A stretch of DNA of 63,946 bases, from contig JAQGDQ010001088.1 in assembly GCA_030141605.1 (NCBI GenBank), positions 1 to 63,946 of the forward strand, in the 5' to 3' direction. Positions 1 through 9,438 of the stretch are shown one piece after another. Position 1 is the first letter of the stretch; every line of letters starts with the position of its first letter. Both the position numbers and the translations under genes were made by a program. The notes below the pieces were generated by a model, which was given only the letters and a program-made list of their open reading frames with translations, was not told the DNA's origin and did no database searches. The stretch comes from Tubiluchus corallicola. Taxonomy: Eukaryota; Priapulida; Priapulimorpha; Priapulimorphida; Tubiluchidae.

Positions 1-244
1 TGTGACAAACCGCACACGGGAAATTTTAAACCCGGTCATCACCATCTAATTACTGACCGAGTTCAGTGTTGCTTGCACATCAACTACTTGGTTATTCATG
101 TCACCCACAAATATGGCAATTGTGTCGAAACAGTAATGCCACTAGCTCATACGTTTTTTCATTCATAAATTTTCATTCACATGACAATAATATTTATTAT
201 ACACGAATTGCTGCCAATAGATAGTAAGATTATAGTTTTACGAA

Positions 245-1444
245 AACATGTACAACAAAGATACATATGAACAAACATGTACAGCAAAGATACATATGAA
301 CAAACATGTACAGCAAAGATACATACGAACAAACATGTATAGCAAAGATACGAACAAACATGTACAACAAAGATACATATGAACAAACATGTACAGCAAA
401 GATACGAACAAACATGTACAGCAAAGATACATATGAACAAACATGTACAGCAAAGATACATATGAACAAACATGTACAGCAAAGATACATATGAACAAAC
501 ATGTACAGCAAAGATACATATGAACAAACATGTACAGCAAAGATACATATGAACAAACATGTACAGCAAAGATACATACGAACAAACATGTATAGCAAAG
601 ATACGAACAAACATGTACAACAAAGATACATATGAACAAACATGTACAGCAAAGATACATACGAACAAACATGTACAGCAAAGATACATATGAACAAACA
701 TGTACAACAAAGATACATATGAACAAACATGTACAGCAAAGATACATATGAACAAACATGTACAACAAAGATACATATGAACAAACATGTACAACAAAGA
801 TACATTTGAACAAACATGTACAACAAAGATACATATGAACAAACATGTACAACAAAGATACATATGAACAAACATGTACAACAAAGATACATATGAACAA
901 ACATGTACAACAAAGATACATACGAACAAACATGTACAACAAAGATACATATGAACAAACATGTACAACAAAGACACATATGAACAAACATGTACAACAA
1001 AGATACATATGAACAAACATGTACAACAAAGATACATACGAACAAACATGTACAGCAAAGATACATACGAACAAACATGTACAGCAAAGATACATACGAA
1101 CAAACATGTACAGCAAAGATACATACGAACAAACATGTACAGCAAAGATACATATGAACAAACATGTACAGCAAAGATACATACGAACAAACATGTACAG
1201 CAAAGATACGAACAAACATGTACAGCAAAGATACATATGAACAAACATGTACAACAAAGATACATATGAACAAACATGTACAGCAAAGATACGAACAAAC
1301 ATGTACAGCAAAGATACATACGAACAAACATGTACAGCAAAGATACATATGAACAAACATGTACAGCAAAGATACGAACAAACATGTACAGCAAAGATAC
1401 ATATGAACAAACATGTACAACAAAGATACATATGAACAAACAAT
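245..1444. repeat. 29-bp minisatellite (25-bp variant), left copy
   Basis: About 42 head-to-tail units of 29 bp, with a 25-bp variant lacking four bases (ATAY) scattered through the array. Each unit contains ACATGTACARCAAAGATAC. Long open frames on both strands are a by-product of the stop-free unit: the minus strand reads endless Cys/Tyr/Phe/Val residues in all three frames. I do not regard them as genes. The same array occurs inverted at about 5,300-6,496. Confidence 0.95.
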
Positions 1445-1681
1445 CTAAATGTAGTAACAAAAATTTTAGTTGATCTAGTCTATTAGTAACTTAGCATACG
1501 AATTCCTGTGCCTGTGTGAAAGTTTTCACCGTAACCTGAGTGACCACTGACTTTGTTTGGAGAGATTTGTATATAAGTATTTTAAAATGTAGGAAACATG
1601 TATTATGAATTTCATTTTTAAAATCGTCAAAAATTTGCGCATAAAATTTCGCGAAATGTCATATGAAACGCAATTGTGTTC

Positions 1682-2245
1682 TTAGTAAGAAAAGATTTTA
1701 TTGTGAAATATCTGCTTACAGTTATCGCCTAGTTTCATTTTTGTCGCAACTTTGAAACACTTTTCCACTGCAGCTTTGAAACTCTTCTCCTCTACAACTT
1801 TGAAACCCTTCTCCTCTGGAAGTTTGAAACCTTTCTTCACTGCAACATTCAAACTCTTCTGCACTGCAACTTTGAAGAACTTCTCCACTGCAGGTTTGAA
1901 GCCTTTCTCTACTACAACACTGAAGCCCTTCCCCACTGCAGCTTTGAAACCTTTGTTCACTGTAACTTTGAAACCCTTCCCCCACTCTGCACGAGACAAG
2001 AGAGCAAATGTTTCGCCACGTATAAATACCTGCTGCAGGGATTCCTCTACGAGCATGCGCAGTGCGATTTGTGGAGTGATATCTGAAAATTGAAACCTGC
2101 TCATACACTTGCTACAATTCAAAATTGTTGGAGCCTCCTTCTTACTGCACACCTTTTTCTTCCGCTTCCTCTCTTTCTTTCTCTCCTTCCACTGTCCGGC
2201 TTGCAAATAGTGGCGCAATAGATGACTTATCATCATCATCATCAT
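1682..2245 (-). CDS. Hypothetical Lys-rich protein with tandem 8-residue repeats, left-arm copy
   Basis: The minus-strand ORF starts in a (GAT)n tract, so its Met run is probably not the real start. It then has a basic stretch (KERKKERKRKKK, a likely nuclear-localisation-type cluster), a short unique part with C-x2-C, and about 11 copies of an octad [AV]-[AVE]-E-K-x-F-K-[VAP]. It ends with a short unique tail and a stop. I recognise no family. The DNA is a 24-bp minisatellite in one frame, so it may be a non-coding repeat that happens to be open, but the octad register is kept with no frameshift in both palindrome arms. A splice acceptor could supply a real N-terminus upstream. Function unknown. 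Confidence 0.35.
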   Translation of the reverse strand: MMMMMISHLLRHYLQAGQWKERKKERKRKKKVCSKKEAPTILNCSKCMSRFQFSDITPQIALRMLVEESLQQVFIRGETFALLSRAEWGKGFKVTVNKGFKAAVGKGFSVVVEKGFKPAVEKFFKVAVQKSLNVAVKKGFKLPEEKGFKVVEEKSFKAAVEKCFKVATKMKLGDNCKQIFHNKIFSY

Positions 2246-2580
2246 CTGTCCTTTATGTCTTCGTTCTCCTTATTTTTTTATCCCCACTCCCCCCCCCTTG
2301 AAATAGGCCCTGCATGGGTCTCTTTAATGAGATTTCTACACACATAATCCCGTATACATAATAGTAATAAAGTGTCTCATATAAATGTCCACATAACATA
2401 TAGTCGCGGTTTCACACCTAAATGATTTTAATAAGTGTGCGGTTTACCAGTTTATGCCTACTGATTTAAATTGTTTCTTTAATGTTCATCGCGGTTGTTA
2501 TAGACATCTTTTATTTGCAATGCCTAATAATTTTTAAAACTGAAGGATAAAATCAAACAAAAAGTTAAAGAACACGTGCT

Positions 2581-3290
2581 TATCATCATCATCATCATCA
2601 TCATCATCCAATGAATCACACGTCCAGTGACATGATTCTGCTCACCTCCCTATGCCAGGACTCCCTGCTCTCCGCAATGCCCCAAGTGGATTTATTTCTA
2701 AGGATCAATGCTGAAGTGTTTAAATCTTTCTGTGCAAAATTTAAATATGTTAACATTTGTCCTCCTGCAGGTTTTTTAGCTGTTTCTATGGCTTGTTGGA
2801 GAGCTATCTTTACTGGAATATCATCAGGTAGTCTAAGCATATGCCCAATCCATCTTAAACGGCGTCTTTTTATTTTTCTTGTCCAAGGTTCTTCTTTTAT
2901 TTTTTCATATAGATCTTAGTTTGAAATTTTCTTGGGCCATCTATTACTCAAAATGTTTCTGTAATTTCGCCTTTGAAACGCATCAATTTCAGCTTTATGA
3001 TTTGCTTTTAATGTCCAGAATTCTGAGTTACACAGAAATACAGTTTCAACTAAGGCTGAGAATATTCTCATTTTTGTTTCCAAAGAAATCTTCCTATTCT
3101 CAAAAACTTTTGTGAGTTTTGAGTAAGCTGATAATGCCATTATCTTCCGTCTTGATATGTGGTGTTCTGTTGCCAGCAGACTACCGAGATACTTGCATCT
3201 TTGCCATAATTCATCACCAAACAGTGTTTCTGCCATTTCTTTTTCTCAATAACCGAAATCTTTTTTACAAAAAAAATTCGTGGTGTTCGC
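2581..3290 (-). pseudogene. Non-LTR retrotransposon fragment, 3' end of reverse transcriptase ORF
   Basis: On the minus strand the translation from about 3,236 to 2,616 matches the region C-terminal to the RT active site in LINE elements. It has the KYLGSLL block, RRK..., SLETKMRIFSALV, a DAFQRR-type block, WPKKISN, then RRRLRWIGHMLRLPDD. One in-frame TAA at about 2,916-2,918 interrupts it, the frame otherwise continuing, so it is a dead copy. It runs into a (GAT)n tract at its 3' end (2,581-2,608), as is common for microsatellite-tailed LINEs. No catalytic core is present. It lies in the spacer of the palindrome. Confidence 0.75.
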
Positions 3291-3455
3291 CACGACAGTG
3301 GTCATATATTAATATTTTGACAGCTCAGTGAGACTATAACAGTAACCAGTACTTACATATCATATTTAACAACTTACAATAGCTATGCTGGCATTGTATT
3401 ATCATTAGCTTCCTAACTGACATTGATAACAATTTTCTAAAATTAATTAATCCTG

Positions 3456-4231
3456 TTAGGTTAATGACAAAATAAAATTATCTAATAAAATATTAGTAAA
3501 GTTAGTTAAAATCAGATTATCACGACAAGCTAACGTATAGTTAACATCCTGGTGCTGTAGAACGTGTGCAAAATTCTCTCGTTTAATGCGACTTACAAAT
3601 TTACATTCAAATAGCAGATGATGTGAGGTTTGCCTCCCCTCTAAACACTGACGCATATTATTGTCTGCATAGCCAATATTGAAGAAAAAATCATTAAAAT
3701 TCCCTATTAGAAATGTGCAGGCTAAAAACTCAAGTTCTCTATTACCTCTCTGTACTGGAATATTCAAGGGAGCTGTACTTAAAGAATATGGATAAACTGG
3801 AGATGCCCCACAAAGATATCTGTTGCAACACTTACATTTCCATATTGCTAATATATAATTATCGATATCACTTTCATTATATTTAATGACTGCTTGGGGA
3901 TTTCTCGTAAATCTAAATTTCGGGCAGTAAAATCTTTAGTTATTCTTAAAAATTCATTAGTCGCCAATAAGTGCCTGTTTACAGGTAGAGGACTGTTATT
4001 TAGTCGAAACAAATTTAATTTTACTAGATCACTGTTCGGCATTGACAAGGTTTTTACGATAAATTTCGTTGTTAAGCATTTCCACATAATCTCTAAAAGC
4101 GGTAATTCGCATATTAACTCCAACTTGTCACGGGATGGGTAGAAGCGATAACCTGTCGTAGTTTTCACGACGTCACAAATCAGGTTGTCAGAGAACTCAT
4201 GTTTACGAGCCACCAAAAGCAGCCGCACCAT
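3456..4231 (-). pseudogene. Second LINE remnant, C-terminal region of the polyprotein
   Basis: Two minus-strand frames (4,231-3,848 and 3,767-3,456), out of phase with each other, together resemble the segment downstream of the RT/RNase H domains of I/Jockey-type LINEs. The first has an LPLLEIMWKCLTTKF block. The second has the typical end-of-protein pattern of conserved Cys followed by TSHHLLFEC. The frame break plus missing RT core mark it as decayed. The family assignment is by pattern only. Confidence 0.5.
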
Positions 4232-4295
4232 ACAGAATAATAGATAATATTAGTGTGTTAGACAATGCAATTACTTAATGTGAGAAAAAGAGAGG

Positions 4296-4470
4296 CTGTA
4301 AGATAGCAAGGGAGAGGGGAGGGAGAGAGAGAGGGGGAGGGAGAGAGGAGGGGAAAGAGAGGAAAGAAAGAGAAAGAAAAAGTAAGTATGTGTTTGAATC
4401 AGAAAGGAGAAAGTGAGAGATGATGAAAAGAGATGGGAGAGAGAGAGTAGGGGAGATAAAAAAATAAGGA
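4296..4470. repeat. Purine-rich GGGAGA/GAGA tract
   Basis: An almost pure A/G strand made of GAGAGAGG-type units, adjoining the inner end of the right palindrome arm. A low-complexity ORF on the other strand is an artefact of composition. Confidence 0.85.
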
Positions 4471-4490
4471 GAACGAAGACATAAAGGACA

Positions 4491-4523
<33 letters not shown>

Positions 4524-4595
4524 AAGTCATCTATTGCGCCACTATCTTCAAGCCGGACAGAGGAAGGAGAGAAAGAGAGGAAGCGGAAGAAAAAG

Positions 4596-5066
4596 GTGTG
4601 CAGTAAGAAGGAGGCTCCAACAATTTTGAATTGTAGCAAGTGTATGAGCAGGTTTCAATTTTCAGATATCACTCCACAAATCGCACTGCGCATGCTCGTA
4701 GAGGAATCCCTGCAGCAGGTATTTATACGTGGCGAAACATTTGCTCTCTTGTCTCGTGCAGAGTGGGGGAAGGGTTTCAAAGTTACAGTGAACAAAGGTT
4801 TCAAAGCTGCAGTGGGGAAGGGCTTCAGTGTTGTAGTAGAGAAAGGCTTCAAACCTGCAGTGGAGAAGTTCTTCAAAGTTGCAGTGCAGAAGAGTTTGAA
4901 TGTTGCAGTGAAGAAAGGTTTCAAACTTCCAGAGGAGAAGGGTTTCAAAGTTGTAGAGGAGAAGAGTTTCAAAGCTGCAGTGGAAAAGTGTTTCAAAGTT
5001 GCGACAAAAATGAAACTAGGCGATAACTGTAAGCAGATATTTCACAATAAAATCTTTTCTTACTAA
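4596..5066 (+). CDS. Hypothetical octad-repeat protein, right-arm copy
   Basis: Same product as the minus-strand ORF at 1,682-2,245 over its last 156 residues; I see no change between the copies in that part. It begins at an ATG just after the basic cluster, passes a C-x2-C pair (NCSKCMSRF), then runs through about 11 tandem octads of the type EKGFKxAV and ends KIFSY before a stop. No signal peptide or membrane segment is seen. Identity of the two copies could reflect gene conversion between arms, recent duplication, or an assembly effect. Function unknown; it may be non-coding. Confidence 0.35.
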   Translation: MCSKKEAPTILNCSKCMSRFQFSDITPQIALRMLVEESLQQVFIRGETFALLSRAEWGKGFKVTVNKGFKAAVGKGFSVVVEKGFKPAVEKFFKVAVQKSLNVAVKKGFKLPEEKGFKVVEEKSFKAAVEKCFKVATKMKLGDNCKQIFHNKIFSY

Positions 5067-5299
5067 GAACACAATTGCGTTTCATATGACATTTCGCGAA
5101 ATTTTATGCGCAAATTTTTGACGATTTTAAAAATGAAATTCATAATACATGTTTCCTACATTTTAAAATACTTATATACAAATCTCTCCAAACAAAGTCA
5201 GTGGTCACTCAGGTTACGGTGAAAACTTTCACACAGGCACAGGAATTCGTATGCTAAGTTACTAATAGACTAGATCAACTAAAATTTTTGTTACTACAT

Positions 5300-6496
5300 T
5301 TAGATTGTTTGTTCATATGTATCTTTGTTGTACATGTTTGTTCATATGTATCTTTGCTGTACATGTTTGTTCGTATCTTTGCTGTACATGTTTGTTCATA
5401 TGTATCTTTGCTGTACATGTTTGTTCGTATGTATCTTTGCTGTACATGTTTGTTCGTATCTTTGCTGTACATGTTTGTTCATATGTATCTTTGTTGTACA
5501 TGTTTGTTCATATGTATCTTTGCTGTACATGTTTGTTCGTATCTTTGCTGTACATGTTTGTTCGTATGTATCTTTGCTGTACATGTTTGTTCATATGTAT
5601 CTTTGCTGTACATGTTTGTTCGTATGTATCTTTGCTGTACATGTTTGTTCGTATGTATCTTTGCTGTACATGTTTGTTCGTATGTATCTTTGCTGTACAT
5701 GTTTGTTCGTATGTATCTTTGTTGTACATGTTTGTTCATATGTATCTTTGTTGTACATGTTTGTTCATATGTGTCTTTGTTGTACATGTTTGTTCATATG
5801 TATCTTTGTTGTACATGTTTGTTCGTATGTATCTTTGTTGTACATGTTTGTTCATATGTATCTTTGTTGTACATGTTTGTTCATATGTATCTTTGTTGTA
5901 CATGTTTGTTCATATGTATCTTTGTTGTACATGTTTGTTCAAATGTATCTTTGTTGTACATGTTTGTTCATATGTATCTTTGTTGTACATGTTTGTTCAT
6001 ATGTATCTTTGCTGTACATGTTTGTTCATATGTATCTTTGTTGTACATGTTTGTTCATATGTATCTTTGCTGTACATGTTTGTTCGTATGTATCTTTGCT
6101 GTACATGTTTGTTCATATGTATCTTTGTTGTACATGTTTGTTCGTATCTTTGCTATACATGTTTGTTCGTATGTATCTTTGCTGTACATGTTTGTTCATA
6201 TGTATCTTTGCTGTACATGTTTGTTCATATGTATCTTTGCTGTACATGTTTGTTCATATGTATCTTTGCTGTACATGTTTGTTCATATGTATCTTTGCTG
6301 TACATGTTTGTTCATATGTATCTTTGCTGTACATGTTTGTTCGTATCTTTGCTGTACATGTTTGTTCATATGTATCTTTGTTGTACATGTTTGTTCGTAT
6401 CTTTGCTTTGTTTGTTGTTGTTTTTGTGTACATGTTTGTTCATATGTATCTTTGCTGTACATGTTTGTTCATATGTATCTTTGTTGTACATGTTTT
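5300..6496. repeat. 29-bp minisatellite, right copy
   Basis: Inverted copy of the array at 245-1,444, same 29/25-bp unit order over most of its length, with a local T/G-rich rearrangement near 6,405-6,430. Open frames on either strand are artefacts. Confidence 0.95.
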
Positions 6497-6738
6497 CGTA
6501 AAACTATAATCTTACTATCTATTGGCAGCAATTCGTGTATAATAAATATTATTGTCATGTGAATGAAAATTTATGAATGAAAAAACGTATGAGCTAGTGG
6601 CATTACTGTTTCGACACAATTGCCATATTTGTGGGTGACATGAATAACCAAGTAGTTGATGTGCAAGCAACACTGAACTCGGTCAGTAATTAGATGGTGA
6701 TGACCGGGTTTAAAATTTCCCGTGTGCGGTTTGTCACA

Positions 6739-7271
6739 TCGCTCATGGAGACAGGCATCTATTTACGGCACACCCTCATATCTTATCTTAGATAATTGTT
6801 TTAGATTATACTAGGTAATTATCTTTGACAGTTAGATAGATTCCGGTCCTAGATTGAATGCCATACTGACTGTCGCTGATTACTTTGATGAGGAAGCATG
6901 ACATTTATCTGAACATGGCTGGGACACCGCTGCTAAATCAGTGTCTTATTCTTCATAATGTGATAGGTGCCAGTCCTGCCATTTCATTATATATTAATAT
7001 TCACTGCTATTGAGTGCTGACGTGGCTTGCAAAGTGCAGAATTGTGTTAAAACCATAATTGGTAGATTATACTTTGTAGACACAAGATACTGCCACGCCG
7101 GGAAATAATATTTATCGTAATTTTGCGTGCTCCTCTCAGCGCATCCTAGTGGGACTTTAATTAACAGACACGTTTTTGGTTAGCCAGTGGTGTTAACTGT
7201 GGCGTTTTTACCAGTTGGTACAAACACTTATAATACAATTTTAATGGTTCCATGTCTCATGCAGTCGCAAT
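6739..7271. other. No recognised feature
   Basis: AT-rich single-copy-looking sequence between the palindrome and a dispersed retroposon. I see no coding exon or RNA gene here. Confidence 0.5.
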
Positions 7272-7622
7272 ATATGGCCTCCAATCAATTATAATGCTAT
7301 TTTAATATACCTCTATGTAAATTAAACGTACACTGTGGTCGTTTCTTCTCCTCTTTTCCTTCTTCCTATCCCTAATCTTACTATTTTTTCCATTCCATTA
7401 TGTCTACTAACCCTAACCATTCTTTCATTCACTCATTTGTGCCACCTTAACAAGCCAAGTTTTCAAGGTGTCATACAGCAACTCTTTTATTTGGTTAATT
7501 TGACTTCATCAACGTTTTTTTACCTATACTGTTTCTTTTTGTTTCAATAATATTGTATGTTGATGTATTGTATATGTGTCGCTGTAGTGAAATAAATTGA
7601 TTGATTGATTGATTGATTGATT
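7272..7622 (+). repeat. Dispersed retroposon-like repeat, copy 1, with (TTGA)n tail
   Basis: About 350 bp closely matching 47,120-47,467. Both copies share ATGGCCTCCAATCAATTATA-like starts, a pyrimidine-rich middle and an end reading GAAATAAATTGATTGATTG. A polyadenylation-like hexamer followed by a simple 4-bp tail is typical of LINE 3' ends or SINEs mobilised by them. The ORF inside is not convincing. Confidence 0.8.
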
Positions 7623-7910
7623 TTAAATTATCTTCTCTTCCAACTACGTAAGTCTTTCAAACGAGTAAGCATAATATTAGGTAATATATATTTGAAAGGA
7701 TAGTTTTTAGGAAAGACTTGGATGGGATACACGACTATAATGTAATTTAATGTAAATTTAGGTTTCAATTTGTACGTGCAAAATTTAGAAATGTATATAG
7801 GATTCCAAGATTATGTATTGCTAAGCGAACAGGGAACTTTTTGTATCAATTCACTGCCAGATTTTAGAAAAAATGTTGTTTTCTCTAATGTTCTACTGAT
7901 AATGTTTCAG

Positions 7911-8926
7911 GTTCAAATATCACATCATGTGACGATATCGATCACACAGATGATATTGACTATTTCCCACCTGGCGTGAGACCCTTTTTGATCGTTTTCG
8001 TGACCATCCAGTGTTTGCTGACAACTTTTGGCAACTTGACCACAATCGTGTCATACGGCATAGACAAGAAACTGCGCAATGTACAAAATACGTTCATTCT
8101 TAATCTTGCAGTGAATGACTTCTTAGTTGGGTGCATTGACGCTCCTCTCGCATTCAAGGACATCTATGCGAACTGGGTGTGGCTAGCTCCCATGGTATTT
8201 TGTGACTTGTGGCTCTTCATCGACTTCTGTCTGTGCACCGGATCCGTGTTTGCCATGGTGCTCATCAGCTGGGACCGATATCGTCTTGTTTCGCAAGGCG
8301 CTAGATACAACCAGAACCAAACTATCAGAAAGGCTCGCTGCATCATCATCGTCACGTGGATGATCGTGTTTGTGCTTTGGGGACCCAGCATTTTCGGCTG
8401 GGAGCACTTTGTGGGCTACTCCGAACTGGAGGAAAATTACTGTGACGTGGAGTTCCTGTACCATCATCCATACACCATATGGACGAATGTCACGGATTTT
8501 TTCATTCCGGTAACGCTCATCGTGTTCTTCAGTATTTCCATTTATAAGAACATCCATGACAGAAAGAAAAAATTTAACTATAAAACGGACTTTGTCGTCT
8601 CCCATAAAGAGGCAAATTCGCGCAAGTTATTGTCAAAGGACAGAAAGGCAGCCACTTCACTTTTCGTGCTCGTCATTGCTTACATCATCACATGGACTCC
8701 TTATGCCGTTTATCGTCAACTAATAAGCTACTATCCATCAATGGAGAACGATTACATTTACATGTTCACCTACTGGCTGGTGTACATTAACTCTCTCATT
8801 AATCCATACCTGTATGCCATAACAAATCCAAGATTTCGACAGAATTACCAACGGATATGGTGCGGACCATTCCGGAAATGTAGCAGCAAAGTTTACGTAA
8901 GTGGCGCCTCACATCGTTCAGCTCAA
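7911..8926 (+). CDS. Amine-type class A G-protein-coupled receptor, main exon
   Basis: The exon begins after an acceptor (AATGTTTCAG) in the extracellular N-terminus (SNITSCDD, with a possible N-glycosylation site NIT) and carries all seven helices. Counting from the Val codon at 7,976, visible key residues are GN at 19-20 (1.50), LAVND with D48 (2.50), C76 (3.25), D83 (3.32, the amine anchor), DRY at 100-102 with R101 exactly 18 residues after D83, TWTPY in helix 6 and NSLINPYLY in helix 7. The helix 3 and 7 wording is closest to muscarinic and histamine-H3-like receptors, but the third intracellular loop is short. Function: a plasma-membrane receptor signalling through G proteins; the ligand cannot be named. 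A strong donor (CAA then GTAAGT) at 8,927 suggests the C-tail continues in another exon; otherwise the frame stops at 8,950. The first exon was not found. Confidence 0.88.
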
Positions 8927-8950
8927 GTAAGTACGATATCACCCAGGTAA

Positions 8951-9084
8951 TGCCTCAGTCGGGCAGCCCTTAGGACTCTCATCAAAGGCATACAAACTAA
9001 AAGGAGAAGCAGAGAGGAAGGCAACAGGACTTCTGATAGAAACTTTGCAACACGAAACAAAGACCCCTGCAGATGCACAACTGG
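8951..9084. other. Sequence downstream of the GPCR exon, nothing recognised
   Basis: Short stretch between the receptor exon and a 5S-derived SINE; probably intron. Confidence 0.4.
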
Positions 9085-9438
9085 TGATTGTTGTTGGCAT
9101 CCTTCTGTCTCGGAAGACAATGGCGTGTACTCCAAGAGAGTCAGTTATTGATCACATTGATGGAGCTGCAGCGTTGACTGTGGCTGAGCAGTGCGATCCT
9201 TGAATCCAGGGTGCACGTCTCCTGATTTGGAAGATTTACTCCTCTACATATGGCTGTTGGGTCACTTGACCTCCTCTGCCCTCTAGCTGTTGGCTGCTTG
9301 TGCAGCTCCTAGTGTCGAGATACAGTGTGGGCATCCTGAGCCTACAGCACCTGGTATTCGTGGGCGTTCACTAACTAGGCTCTACATTGCTTAACTTCGG
9401 TAATCAGACGACAACCGATGTTTTCAACGTGATTTGGC
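9085..9438 (-). repeat. 5S-rRNA-derived SINE, truncated copy
   Basis: Reverse-complement match to the longer copy at 19,485-20,012. The 5S-like head lies at 9,340-9,438 and the tail (GTTGGCATCCTTCTGTCTCG) at about 9,092. About 180 bp of the body, matching roughly 19,740-19,920, is missing. The outermost 5S bases have decayed and run straight into the 43-bp satellite. Confidence 0.8.

Larger units (their letters stand above)
1..2285. repeat. Left arm of a giant inverted repeat
   Basis: This arm is the reverse complement of about 4,455-6,738. The first bases (TGTGACAAACCGCACACGGG) pair with the last bases of the other arm, and homology runs inward to about 2,285, where the arms diverge in a pyrimidine/purine tract. 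The arm runs off the left edge, so its true outer end and any target duplication are not visible. The arms are close but not identical: the (GAT)n tract differs in length, the minisatellite has an altered unit near 6,400, and there are scattered substitutions. That argues against a trivial fold-back of one molecule. Contents are a 25/29-bp minisatellite and an 8-residue-repeat ORF. Confidence 0.9.
4455..6738. repeat. Right arm of the giant inverted repeat
   Basis: Reverse complement of 1-2,285. The outer end is about 6,738 (GGTTTGTCACA), followed by unrelated sequence starting TCGCTCATGG. It contains a (GAT)n tract at 4,493-4,522, the 8-residue-repeat ORF at 4,596 and the minisatellite at 5,300. 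The arm shows one distinctive change, a T/G-rich replacement of part of a minisatellite unit at about 6,405-6,430. Confidence 0.9.

Noticed and set aside
177-1460. Long Cys/Tyr/Val-rich open frames (about 400 codons) on the minus strand, mirrored at 5,288-6,562
   Set aside because: They are translations of a 29-bp minisatellite in three frames at once, with no independent start or domain.
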